Shown here in pieces: positions 41,020-64,000 of a stretch of 64,000 bases of DNA. The translations under genes and the position numbers were made by a program. Source of the stretch: Angiostrongylus vasorum. Its lineage: Eukaryota > Nematoda > Chromadorea > Rhabditida > Metastrongylidae. How positions within the stretch are numbered: the stretch's first letter is position 1; each line of letters starts with the position of its first letter. Below the pieces are notes generated by a model. The model saw nothing but the letters and a program-made list of their open reading frames with translations. It was not told where the DNA came from and ran no database searches. Location: contig JADANN010000443.1 in the NCBI GenBank assembly GCA_018806985.1, positions 2,967,001 through 3,031,000 on the forward strand, read 5' to 3'.

Positions 41020-41532
41020 CTATACGTTCTTTAGTCCGAAATGATTATGACGGAGTGGCAGCGCTGCAGCGAGGTCACAAATGCGCGCCAGCGCGCGCAT
41101 TTGGGACGCGTTTTTGCAGAACGGAACAACTGCGGCTATGTGTCGGCCATCGTTCGAACACGAAAAGTCCATATCGTTCCATACGACTTCAGGACACGCA
41201 GCATCACAACGAAAGTCCATTGAAATCACGTCTAACTCGTTGGAAACTCGGTGATAGAAGACTTGATATGATCTATACAGCAGCTGTCATGCAATGACAG
41301 TGTGCATAGCCTCGTAGCCAAGCATGTTTACTTAATCTTAAATAATCCGATTTAATCTTACTGGCGGTCCTGGTTGTGCCGCAAACGTTTTCAACTCAAC
41401 ATTAACCAGTAATAGCTCTGTACCTTGTATGACAACTACAGCAACGTAGATTTCTGGGGTGAAATCCGGAGATGGGTAGGCCTTCGGTTCTGTGTAACGA
41501 CAAATTTCGGCGAGAATTGATTGAGTTGTGAA
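41020..41532 (-). CDS. Unidentified minus-strand gene, two spliced exons
   Basis: Exon 41362-41532 is bounded on the minus strand by ATTTGCAG and GTAAGA, is exactly 57 codons, and reads ILAEICRYTEPKAYPSPDF and VAVVVIQGTELLLVNVELK. A 78-bp intron leads to acceptor ATGACAG at 41284 and a second exon in matching phase: YRSYQVFYHRVSNELDVIS, MDFRCDAACPEVVWNDMDF, then VVPFCKNASQMRALARICD, with a stop at 41020 or a gtatag donor at 41025. Upstream coding-like sequence at 42263-42646 may be an earlier exon. Family not recognised; several Cys hint at an extracellular or metal-binding fold. Confidence 0.55.
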
Positions 41533-42262
41533 CTGCAAATCGATTTCTACGAATGTCCCTCAAAACTGCGACGGCGGTCTGCCTCCGTCTCGGGTCGTAC
41601 TATATGGATTGTATGGGCGGGTTCTCAACGTTTTTGTCACCGTTCTGGAAACATGTCTGTTACATGTACACAATGTGTATGTACATATATGCACATACAT
41701 GTATACATCTATACATATACATAAGATTAGATATAGTGGTATATCATCTCCCTCGCAGGGTTTCACGTTGCATTGCAAAACGCCACTCAAGAATAAGCCA
41801 ATAAATCAATGCAATCAATGTCATGGACCTCCAGTGTTCTGGATGAGTATAGTCGCAAGGTGGCAAAACCTCTCCAAAGGTCACCCGACATCCTGTCGTG
41901 GTGACCTGTGAGCTTTGCGCACAGGTCTACCGACATTTCAGGTGGAGTGTTTAAAACGTTTAACATAATATCTCACCTCAGACTTGTAGGACTTGCATTC
42001 AGGAATAACGTGAGAATCTCTGTAGATGGAATATTTGAGTTTTAGTGTACTCTGGATTTGAACTTTCATCGATAAATGCACAAAAAAGGGAGTGGAAGAT
42101 ATCTATGCACCTTATTGATTATTTCCATACCTAACGATCGAGTAAAACCAGAAACTACTCACAACTGAGGACAGATCGCTTTCTCTTCCATGTCGTCGCG
42201 GTCTTCTCACTTACGTCCTTTAATGGAGATTCTCCTTGACCGATGATATTAATGTAAAAAAA

Positions 42263-42646
42263 TCAACGTAACAACTTTTTTGTCCTAGTTCTAGAGAGAT
42301 ACCGCCGACCCACAGAGAAGACCTTAAAACTGCTCCAATGGATGAGAGGAGGGAGTGGGAGAGGGGAGGCTTCACGGATGCGTTCGGACCGACTAGTACC
42401 GATGTCGGCGATGTGGAGCTGTGTTGGCGATCCGCCAACATGCCTGGCAGGAACGCGATCGATTCCTATGTGCTTCCGGAACGTCGGCGAATATTCGCGA
42501 ACGTTTTCCTCTCCGTCACGGCATTGTTGTCTCACCACCACCACCACCACCGCTGCTGCTGCTGCTGATGCTGCTGCTGCTGCTGCGTCATTCGGTATAT
42601 CGATCACTGCGGACATCATTGGAACGTTGCCAGACAATCGATGCAT
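42263..42646 (-). CDS. Possible upstream exon of the 41-kb minus-strand gene
   Basis: GC-rich minus-strand frame with Ala and Val runs from a CAG/CCA repeat, then REYSPTFRKHIGIDRVPARH and QLHIADIGTSRSERIREAS. A weak donor (AAG/gtcttc) at phase 0 would fit the 41532 exon. The plus strand is also open here, so the strand is uncertain. Confidence 0.3.
   Translation of the reverse strand: MHRLSGNVPMMSAVIDIPNDAAAAAASAAAAAVVVVVVRQQCRDGEENVREYSPTFRKHIGIDRVPARHVGGSPTQLHIADIGTSRSERIREASPLPLPPLIHWSSFKVFSVGRRYLSRTRTKKLLR
42535..42592. repeat. CCA and CTG trinucleotide runs
   Basis: ACCACCACCACCACCACC followed by GCTGCTGCTGCTGCTG-type repeat, giving homopolymer amino-acid runs in any frame. Confidence 0.9.
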
Positions 42647-42659
42647 TTAGCGCTTAATC

Positions 42660-43480
42660 GTACACTCTTCTGACACTGCTAACCTTCTCGGGTTCGCTAA
42701 TCCGGGGCCCCTAATTGTCAGGGTCCACATTATATCATGCTAGTTGTTGATAGTAGAAATTACGAATATTGGAGATTTCCGTCTTTTCCATTTCAGTATG
42801 AGTACGGCATTCGTTTTCTGTACTTTCAATTTGTTAGTGATTTATGTGTCTTCCTCTCACAACATTCCTATCGCAGTGATAAATAGCTGGAAACTAGAGA
42901 TTCCTGGCGGTAGTCCGTTTGATGAACTTGGCACAATTTTGAATGAGCGGCCTCAACTATTTTCCCTTTCGAGGATTTTCAAAAGGTTATCCACACGGAT
43001 AATGTGTCACACTGGTCTATCTACTTTGACTACATGGATTTTTTTGTTGAGTTGGATGTCCATCGATCGATGTTTGCTGGATAGTAACCTCAGCAACTTC
43101 GGTGATCCGATTGCTGAGTCTACAGAAGTTCGGAGTAACGTATGTTTATAGCATAGCATGTTAGAGCACTTACTTCAGGAAGAATTGGAGAGTTGTGAAT
43201 CGATGGAACAGACTAAGTACTGCAAGTCCTGTTCTCAGTACTAGTGGGTTGCTATCGCTCATCGTGGTTGCCACAGAAGTACGAAAACGACTGGTGTCAA
43301 GTTTAGCTCCGATCGTTCGTGTTGTTTGAAAATGAGCCGAACTAACTGCTCTGGAATGAACCAGTTTATTTCTGCGAATGTGCGCCAACTTGTTTCACCT
43401 AGATTTTTGCTTTCTTTTGTGTCTACATTCTTACAGGTGACTCAATGACATTTTACTATGTATATGAGCTTCAACTTAGT
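42660..43480. other. Intergenic, unclassified open frame
   Basis: A plus frame is open over 42744-43151 but its composition changes from hydrophobic to mixed without splice sites; I cannot assign it. Confidence 0.3.
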
Positions 43481-43487
43481 GTGTGGC

Positions 43488-43765
43488 GCGTATAGAGCAG
43501 TGATTATAGGTGCCCTGCGATACACACGCGGTCGTTGGTTCCATCCCATGCCAGGCGTTTCTCCCATCCCTCTAGGGCTGGGAAGTTGGTACTAAACTCA
43601 TCGGGGAGGATAGCAGCACTGTCTCGATTCATATGTAGACACCGCGATTTATCGCGTAGGCCGGAAGCGCATCCAGTCACTTCTGACGATGCCTAATGAA
43701 GTCGAATGCAGGCGTATCCCTCAGGGATTCAGCGATACCGAGAGCTTTCGTCCTTTTTATGAGGT
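43488..43765 (+). repeat. tRNA-derived SINE, family F copy
   Basis: Head GCGCGTATAGAGCAGTGATT, B box GGTCGTTGGTTCCATCCC, body GGGAGGATAGCAGCACTGTC, 3' end GCGTATCCCTCAGGGATTC. Confidence 0.75.
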
Positions 43766-43911
43766 TACTCGATCAATGGCTTTGGCGTACGGCATGCTGG
43801 GGCTGTGCAGCTTTTTTTGAGCGCGAATTCGAGGACTGAGCGAACAATTAGCCGTGTCGAGTGCAGCAGACACATCAATCCAGCGTTCATGGTGCATCGA
43901 TTGTGGTATGT

Positions 43912-43996
43912 TGAAGTGTGTATATGTGTGTATATGTGCGTATGTACCTGTGCATACGTGTGCGCGTGGGTATGTGTGCGTGTGTGTGTCTATGAA
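43912..43996. repeat. GT-rich microsatellite
   Basis: Imperfect (TGTG)n with GTATGTG units. Confidence 0.85.
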
Positions 43997-44089
43997 GCAC
44001 TAGAGCGACATGCCATATATGCTAATGATTACTGGTACAATCGACATCAATGAGTAGAGTGGCAAAGTGGTGGAGTAAATCGAACAGAG

Positions 44090-44470
44090 ACCCAGAGCAT
44101 TAGCGCCACGGAATCGGAGCCCATTCGGTGCAGTCGTCCAGCTGGCACGCCGCCAACGAGTCGCGCCGCTCGCCGCAGCGTCGCGAACACTGCGTGCTCT
44201 TCGCAGCGATGCTCTTTTTCTCGTCCACAGCTCTCGTTGTGTTCCTAAGCATGACAAGTAGCTTCTGCAAAAGTTGGCTGTGCATGATTTAATATCACTT
44301 CGCAACTTCGATGTTGTGTTCTTCTACTGGCAGAACTGAGTAGTGGTTTATGTCGTCCGCCCCCCGACAACCATACCAACCTGGCGCCCTAGCCCGATTC
44401 AAATTCGTCGCGGTACGCCGACTGCGCAGACGTCGCCAACACGTTGCGCGAGCGCTGTTCCTTCGTATCA
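44090..44470. other. GC-rich island
   Basis: Markedly GC-rich compared with its flanks. A minus-strand frame (44100-44285) reads KLLVMLRNTTRAVDEKKSI and CSRRCGERRDSLAACQLDD after a TTTTGCAG acceptor-like site and ends in a stop. Could be an exon or a promoter region; not resolved. Confidence 0.3.
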
Positions 44471-47110
44471 AGTGGCTCTTTTTGTTCTTTTTGTCACCAA
44501 AAGAGGACATCTGATCAAAGCCGTTATCGCCGAATTCGAGTTTTACTGTTTTGAAGTAAAATACCTGAGTTCCCCCAACGTTGTAAACCTCAAGAGACAG
44601 ATAGGCCAAAGTGCTGTAGATTTTCCTGCAGAATGGGACAGGGGGACCAGGGGTGGAATTATCTGGGTGGGTATGTAGTGGTTATTAAAGGGCTGTCATT
44701 TGCACACAGGGATAAATAAAGAACCATAGCAGAGCGCAGTATTTCGGAAGTGTTTCTAGCAATCTATCCTCCAATTAACCAAGGGTCATAATATCACTTG
44801 ATCATAGGGGACGACATAATGTTTTCCATGCACCTTTTTCCACACCTCTTTCTATTTTAAGGATTGTATAACCGACTATGTGTGTGGAAGTCATCATTAG
44901 TAATTCCGTCATAAATATTGCTGCTGTGTGTTCGGGCCAGAATTAAAACCACTTAGCTTTCAATTTAAAGTCCATAACCATCGCTATGGTTTACCCCCTC
45001 TCTATCTCACACTAGGTTGAACTAAAGTAAAGCGTCCGAAAGTTTCTATCCGGAAGCTCAGCTTGTACTGAAGGAATAGCTGGATTCGCTGCCATCCCTG
45101 CAGAGTGGTCCTTGTCATAAGGTGGGAAATTTATCTTCGATCCAGGTAGGCTAGTGAGTGTTTGTAATGACGAACTACGTCCCTGTGGTGCGGGAGAATC
45201 ATCCATAAACATAGTTTAAGTGGGTATTGTACTTGGATGCTAACGATTCTGTTGAAGACGTGCTGTTCGATATCGTTGTGTTAATTTCTTCTCGTACTTT
45301 TAGTCTATTTTTGTTTCGTAGAAGTGCTTTGATACTTTCGTTGTCGCATTGTTGCAATTCCCCCCTATGCTAGTTGATACATTGGATGTGCACTTTAGTC
45401 GTAATTACTCGAAAGTAGCTGGGGTGTTAGTTGTTTATGCTGTCGTTTTCAGAGGAGCTAATGAGTGTATTCCTCATAACTTTAGCCAGATAATTGGAAA
45501 AATTGACTTTTGGTTAAGATCAAAGAGAATTAAAAGACAGGGCTTATTCTTACAAGCTGTCCTTGATAGGCTAACGTGAGGTTGTTCCCACGTATTTCTG
45601 TTTTCAAGGGTAAGCAATTCTGTAAGTTCGGGTCCTATTTTCTTCTTCTTTCTTCTTCTCATGACTTCTACTTCTAGCTTGGACTATTGTTATATAGCGT
45701 TATTTGTTGAACATTCCATAATTTCAATGAGAGGTCAATGTGTTTGAGAAAATAAACCAGTTAGATACTTATGACTCGTCTTCACATATCGGGCTTGTCC
45801 CTGGACTTGGATTTGCTCACTGTCTTGCACGATAGCGGTTGGTTCGAAATGATGATCTGTTATCTTTCCCCTCATTGAAGCGTTCACTGCTCAGGTTCGA
45901 TTTCCTAGGAATCCTGGAATGGTCGTGCTCGAGGATTCCATAGCGTTCTCTGCACACGCTCGCTGGCCCTTGTGGATCGCAAGCTGTAGCGATTTTTTCC
46001 TACGGCAGAGAATTCGACGATTAGTTGTTGGATCGATCGATCCATAAGCCGAATCCGTCTCAAAAAATTGGACGAGGCTAATCTCTTTCTAGCATTGCCT
46101 TTATTTTTTTCTACACTGTCTGTCAAACTTGAGGCCATCATCGTTTAATAAGCTAAACTTTGGTGTCCCAACTTTATCCTAATTCCCTGTTGGTATAGAA
46201 ACACATGAACACTTGTGCATACCGGTTTTCTTTTACTTAGTAGAGTACTAGGTACTATACGTCGTAGAGCTATGGCCTATTAGCAAACTTGGAGACTACC
46301 TTCACTGCTGTGCCATGATGTCCTTATGCCGTATTCCACTGACAGCTATCAGGGAAATCGGCATTTTCTCAAACTAACTGCTTCGATAGTCACTATATCA
46401 CGACATCAAAAAGAATCAGAACTGAGGTTCTCAGGCTTAATCAGCAGATAAGAAAGTGACTGCCTCTCACACATGCATGGAGTGCAATTTGTTGAAAGAG
46501 TTTGAAGAATTTAAATGAAGAAGACCTATATTATCTGTCTATGCATATTCGAGGTACTTTGGTATAAAGCCACCTTTTCGTAAGAGGTATAGTTTTTTCC
46601 TTGTGGTAAGAACTTTATGGAACTATTCATTCTGATATGATAGCACTTCTTTACTGTTCTTGACTAGCTGGACAGGGATCTGTGGAGGGGGTCTGTCGTG
46701 GTATAGGGTTACACATAGCTTTACGTCGTAACGAAATGACGAACTCCCTGAAGAGTGGATAGTTATGGTGAAATGATGAAGGAGAAGCACTAACTCTACA
46801 TCTTAGGTCGGCACACAAAAAGTCCCTAGCTACGACAACGTGGCAAACTCTTGGTGTATGATTCTCTTCATGCCTTTTGATTGAACATGTGGAACACACT
46901 GAACATTCTTTTTTCACGGCAGGGGATAAGGGAAGTTTCTTGATAACCGCTGGGCGTGGTGATTCACGGAACAGCGGATGGTTTAGATCATGGACAACGG
47001 ACTTGAGCTCATTAGTTTATCCTTTTCGACCTTATTTTTTAATCTGCATGTGATTGTATTTTACTAAAATAAGGTATTAAAAGAGCATTTTAAAATAGTT
47101 TTTTTGGATA
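44471..47110. other. Intergenic sequence, no gene recognised
   Basis: Scattered short frames on both strands (for example 45905-46141) without consistent splice support. Confidence 0.4.
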
Positions 47111-47122
47111 TGGGTGTTACAG

Positions 47123-47302
47123 AGGCGTCCTTCCGAGTGTTTCCGCTTTCGTAGAACTAGGTTTGGAAGAAAAAAGTCCAGGAACCACTATGACGTTGAC
47201 ATTCCGATAAATAACATGTGTCATCGTAAAAGCATTGCATATAACTCCTCTGAAAGCAACGACACTAGTTTTCCATCGTGGCCTTCATTTCCTGTAATCT
47301 GA
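47123..47302 (+). CDS. Possible terminal exon of an unidentified plus-strand gene
   Basis: After a GGTGTTACAG acceptor the phase-0 frame gives RRPSECFRFRRTRFGRKKS, later DVDIPINNMCHRK and a Ser-rich end, then TGA, 60 codons. Basic, Cys-containing and Ser-rich, it resembles a receptor cytosolic tail, but no upstream exons (for example a seventh transmembrane helix) were found. Confidence 0.35.
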   Translation, partial: RRPSECFRFRRTRFGRKKSRNHYDVDIPINNMCHRKSIAYNSSESNDTSFPSWPSFPVI

Positions 47303-48495
47303 CTAGTATTCAGCTGTGTCCACTCGTTATCCGCTTTCAACAGTTCTTTCCTTCGTTGTACGTAGTCGTGGGAGTGCAAGTTTTCCTTAGTGGTTCTAGG
47401 TGAAATCGTTCGTTCTGTTCGTCAGAATTGTTGTATTAGTTTTCCTTTAACAAAGGAACCTTGTAACGGTGATATTTAGAGCATATTAAGAGTCACATTT
47501 CGTCGCATGATAGCTGTAGTGCTAAACACCAGAATTTAACTCACGGGACAATGAAGTTGCTTACTAAAGTGGAATCTGTACTTCAACACTTCATCAGCGA
47601 TTATTGGGAGATGTGTGATTAAACGGAGAACGACATAGGAGAATACAAAGGAGGATGACTTCGTAGCTGAGTGTAAAGGGGGAGGCCACATTCTTGTGAC
47701 TTGGCGGATTTATGAGTGGGACACATATGTGACAGCGCAAACCTACAAAATTGAGTGAAACCAGATGGTTTGAACCTTCTTGTGGAAATCATGGCAGATT
47801 AGTCTGCAGATCAGCGGCATAGTGCACAATTTGTTTCGTGTTCATAACGTAGCTTCGATGCAGATTCGATGTTTGGATGGGATAAATCGTATTTAGAGGC
47901 TTATTTTTGGATGAACTGGAACAAGACCGATTATGGAACAGTTCTCGACTCGCACGTGACCGTGCTTGCAGTTGACGTGGATCGGTTCGTGGAAGTATTG
48001 CTGGCCATCCGAAATAGTTCTGACCGGTGAATGTTTGTTTGTATCGATCGGCAGTTCGATGTCTCGCAAGGTGTGCAGCGCATGCATGCGCATCAAAACA
48101 ACTGCGAGGGTCACTCGCGTCGTCACCAACCACTTGACAATCGGCGCTCCACCACCCGACCCACCCGGTAAGTGTTAAGTTATGCGAAAGGTAATCGATA
48201 TTTTGTCTCTCCGAGCATTTGGCCATATTTCGAAATAAAGTCATTCCCGTGTGTCCACACTACACGTCGCTGTAGGGCGAAGAGTTCTTGTTTTTTGTTT
48301 TTTCATGACAACGTTTTTTCTCTTGATGGCGCTTAATGTCAACTTTTTGAGTGAAGACAATGCAAGTAAAAGTGGGGGAACAATTTCAGACTCGGAAAAT
48401 TCTTTGGTGCAAATACCAAATAAGGACGTGCTTAGTTGCTTGGATGCCTTCATTGGTTTTGCAAACCGCCACATAATTTCAATTCTCTGGAGATT
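47303..48495. other. Upstream region of the CHD gene with an isolated donor
   Basis: A GC-richer segment (47960-48169) ends in CCACCCG/gtaagtg, a strong plus-strand donor. It could be an untranslated first exon of the CHD gene or belong to the 47-kb gene. No other support. Confidence 0.3.
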
Positions 48496-48499
48496 TACT

Positions 48500-48805
48500 G
48501 GTTTAGCCATTGTGGTTCCTTGGAGTTCGGAGGTCAACCTAGCCAAAGCTTTGTCGTCACAACTCAGGCAGTTGCCGCCGTTTTGGATCAGAGGGAGATT
48601 TGCCATAATGCGACTAGTTTGAAACCGGGACCGAGGCTGATTCTTGGTATTGGTTTACTCTCAGCTGTGGTTCAGGATGGAAATGTTGGACTCCTTCTTA
48701 GGTTAGGAGGTCCTGCTGAAGGGATGAACTTCCCTCTGTACATCGAGGATTGACATCCAGGAACACCTCCTTGGCACGATGAGGCCGTAAACCGTTGAGA
48801 GGAAT
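48500..48805 (+). repeat. Dispersed repeat, family D, copy 1
   Basis: Shares ordered blocks with 60105-60445: TGGTTTAGCCATTGT, ATGCGACTAGTTTGAAACC, GATTCTTGGTATTGGTTTA, and GACATCCAGGAACACCTCC. Unclassified. Confidence 0.6.
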
Positions 48806-49497
48806 AAGGACATAATGGATCAGAAACCGCTCATGAAACCGTTAATATGGTGCGACATTAGATCTAAGAATTCTGTAGTGGAGTTGGCCGCTTTGAAGAT
48901 TAAGAGCATTTGTGAGTGTCCTACTATCAACAACGGTGAAAGTTTCCTAGATGCTGAGTTATTCACACGAGTGGTTTGTAGGCTGGAAGAATTAAGCATG
49001 GTAACAGACAGTAACTGAGCCAGAATGTCGAAAAACTCGACACTTAAGAGTTGATTCCATGGATTGAACAAAAAGGCGGGGAAATGATGATTATGAACTG
49101 TGTTCTGTTCTTCTTCCGCACAACAGTGTCGATCCATTTAACTACATCATTATGATCTGCAGCTGAGAACGGAGACGGATTTGGGTATCGACGGCGTTCA
49201 CCACACTGGCTGAACAAGGATGAACACCGGCAAACTTCGAGGCAAACTTGTAACCAAAGATTGTGATGAATTCTTAGTGCACGATAGACTGAATCATCTA
49301 CAGTGACTTCTATGACCTATACTGTGGTGGAACCATTAGTGCAGGAAACTATGGTCGGGGATTCGAAGTACGTAAGGAACAGTAGCAGTTTCTTTCAATA
49401 CTGAGCAGTCGACTTTCTAACACTTCGATTTCACGAATAGTGTTCTAAATTATCTGGTAGGTCTGAAAGTATTTCTTTTTTTGACATATAGTTGGGA

Positions 49498-49556
49498 CAT
49501 TATATGTATGTATATGTGTACACATACATATACATATATATACATACGTATATATG

Positions 49557-49611
<55 letters not shown>

Positions 49612-49612
49612 C
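49498..49612. repeat. AT microsatellite
   Basis: GTATATGTGTACAC-type and (TA)n repeat. Confidence 0.9.
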
Positions 49613-50110
49613 AAATATGGTTCTCGTAGTAGTCTTCTACCTTGTAAGCAGATTCGGCTATAATTTCTGGAGTTTACTGTCTTAAAAGATCCTGATTATT
49701 GGAGTTGTTTTGATTCTTGCTGCGGTTATTCTTTGGGAATAACTTCCTTTTTTGGTTACATTAGGTCTTGACATGGGTGTGTTTTTGCTGGATGCGGTAG
49801 TCGAAAACAGTGGTGGCCTGTTGATCTTCAGTTACACTTACAGTTTAAAAGCAGGTTTTCGTTAAAGTTTGATGGGTTCTCAATGACTTTTGGTGCTTCA
49901 GCAGTTCCAAGGGTTCAGAAATGGTCTACATGCTGGTAATGTTCACAAAGCTATGCACATATTTCACCAATTTGCTGTAGAGGTGTATTCAGTGAGTTCT
50001 AAAGCTGTGTCATTTTTTCCACTTTAAAACGTTCTGTGGTATAGTGAAGATGTTCGCTGTGTGTTTTCTTCAATTCTCTTTAGCTGAGATTTCGTGCTGT
50101 TTAACGTTGT
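49613..50110. other. Intergenic sequence upstream of CHD, no features recognised
   Basis: No supported feature. Confidence 0.45.
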
Positions 50111-50159
50111 TTATCACCATTTATTTAACTGATCCCTAATCACATCTACTATGCTGATC

Positions 50160-50350
50160 TCATTACTTCTTGTGTTTGATCCATTTCCTCCCATTCATCA
50201 TCCACAGTGGTCTTCGAACATTTCGCATGTTTTCTCTGCTGCTGGTTGGGGATTTCGTCTTCTTTATGAATGTCGTAGAATACTAGTCGAGTCGATTCTT
50301 CTTGTGATCTTGGAGATAGTCAAGCTAAGGCGTTCTCACTCGGACTGGAG
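50160..50350 (-). repeat. tRNA-like SINE, family B, fragment
   Basis: Reverse-complement landmarks GATCCATTTCCTCCCATTCA, CTTCTTTATGAATGTCGTAG and GTCGAGTCGATTCTTC. Confidence 0.5.
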
Positions 50351-50888
50351 AAGAACGTTAGGGCGGGGTCGGGTCGGATCAACACCTTACTTCCTGAAGT
50401 ACTCCATCACCAAGCACTCTGCTGTCCTCCAACCGGTATATAACATCATAACATTAACTCTAATTTTTTTTAACTCTTTGCTACGAAACTTGTTTTATTT
50501 GTTTTCGATAAAAATGCGCTTTCATTTAATCCATTGTTGGGAGCGATTGCGTAGAGGTATGATTTTATTGGATGGTATTTTCTGTCTCCCAAGATCTAGA
50601 ACGCTGTTTTCAAAAAGAACAAGCTCATCAAAATGGACTGCGGTGAGCTTTATCTGTTTTGCCGTATTGATTTCAGTTTGTTGTCATTTAGCGTTACCAA
50701 GGGTTTTGCCTGTTTGCGTGGTGATTGATAATCAAGTCGTCGAGATTTTTCCGTGTCTAGCTTTTTTTCTCTGTCGAGTGGTATTTCACTACGGCAGCAT
50801 CATTGACCACAGTTGCTATTACAGGAGGTTTGTCGGTTTCACATGGCGATTCATTAAAATTCATCTATATAGAGGAGGGTAGGAAAGA

Positions 50889-64000
<13,112 letters not shown>

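Overview
The window is eukaryotic and looks like a clade V (strongylid or hookworm-type) parasitic nematode. The basis is two genes with nematode-style exon and intron structure, short introns with TTTCAG- or TTTTAG-like acceptors mixed with very long repeat-filled ones, an acceptor 4 nt before a start codon (spliced-leader style), and RTE and Penelope-like (PLE) retroelements plus tRNA-derived SINE-like repeats typical of those genomes. The species is inferred, not proven.

Left part (1152-24858, + strand): a bifunctional peptidylglycine alpha-amidating monooxygenase (PAM). I could follow 14 coding exons from a signal peptide to the stop codon. The PHM copper ligands (HH, H of VHY, HTH, M of EMC), the PAL zinc histidines and catalytic Tyr/Arg residues, a transmembrane segment and a short acidic cytosolic tail are all visible. 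Its introns carry a 73-bp tandem array, a palindromic PLE fragment, RTE fragments and many SINE-like repeats. A 58-nt candidate cassette exon (20329-20386) would switch the membrane form to a soluble form. Two consecutive splice junctions in the PAL domain are each off by one nucleotide.

Middle part (about 25-50 kb): mostly repeats. It holds one long minus-strand coding exon of an unidentified proline-rich, basic protein (27692-28639), a minus-strand pair of well-spliced exons of unknown family (41020-41532), a possible plus-strand terminal exon (47123-47302), a PLE GIY-YIG fragment (28974-29489), a degenerate RTE element with nested insertions (33300-35555), and recurrent fold-back, tRNA-like repeats.

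Right part (50889 to the window end, + strand): the first 24 coding exons (1340 codons) of a CHD7/Kismet-type chromatin remodeller: Q/P/M-rich N-terminus, acidic and basic linker, two chromodomains, then the SNF2 ATPase through motifs I, Ia, II and III and the CCNHP motif. The gene continues beyond 64000. One intron uses a GC donor. A 30-bp tandem duplication has doubled the 3' splice site of the Walker A exon, in frame. That exon's following 3.9-kb intron contains a PLE arranged as a roughly 1-kb-armed palindrome.

PAM amidates secreted neuropeptides and CHD7 remodels nucleosomes; nothing in the sequence suggests the two genes act together. The most distinctive features are the PAM soluble/membrane cassette, the splice-site duplication in CHD7, and the repeated inverted-duplicate architecture of the mobile elements with hammerhead-ribozyme-like cores at their ends.
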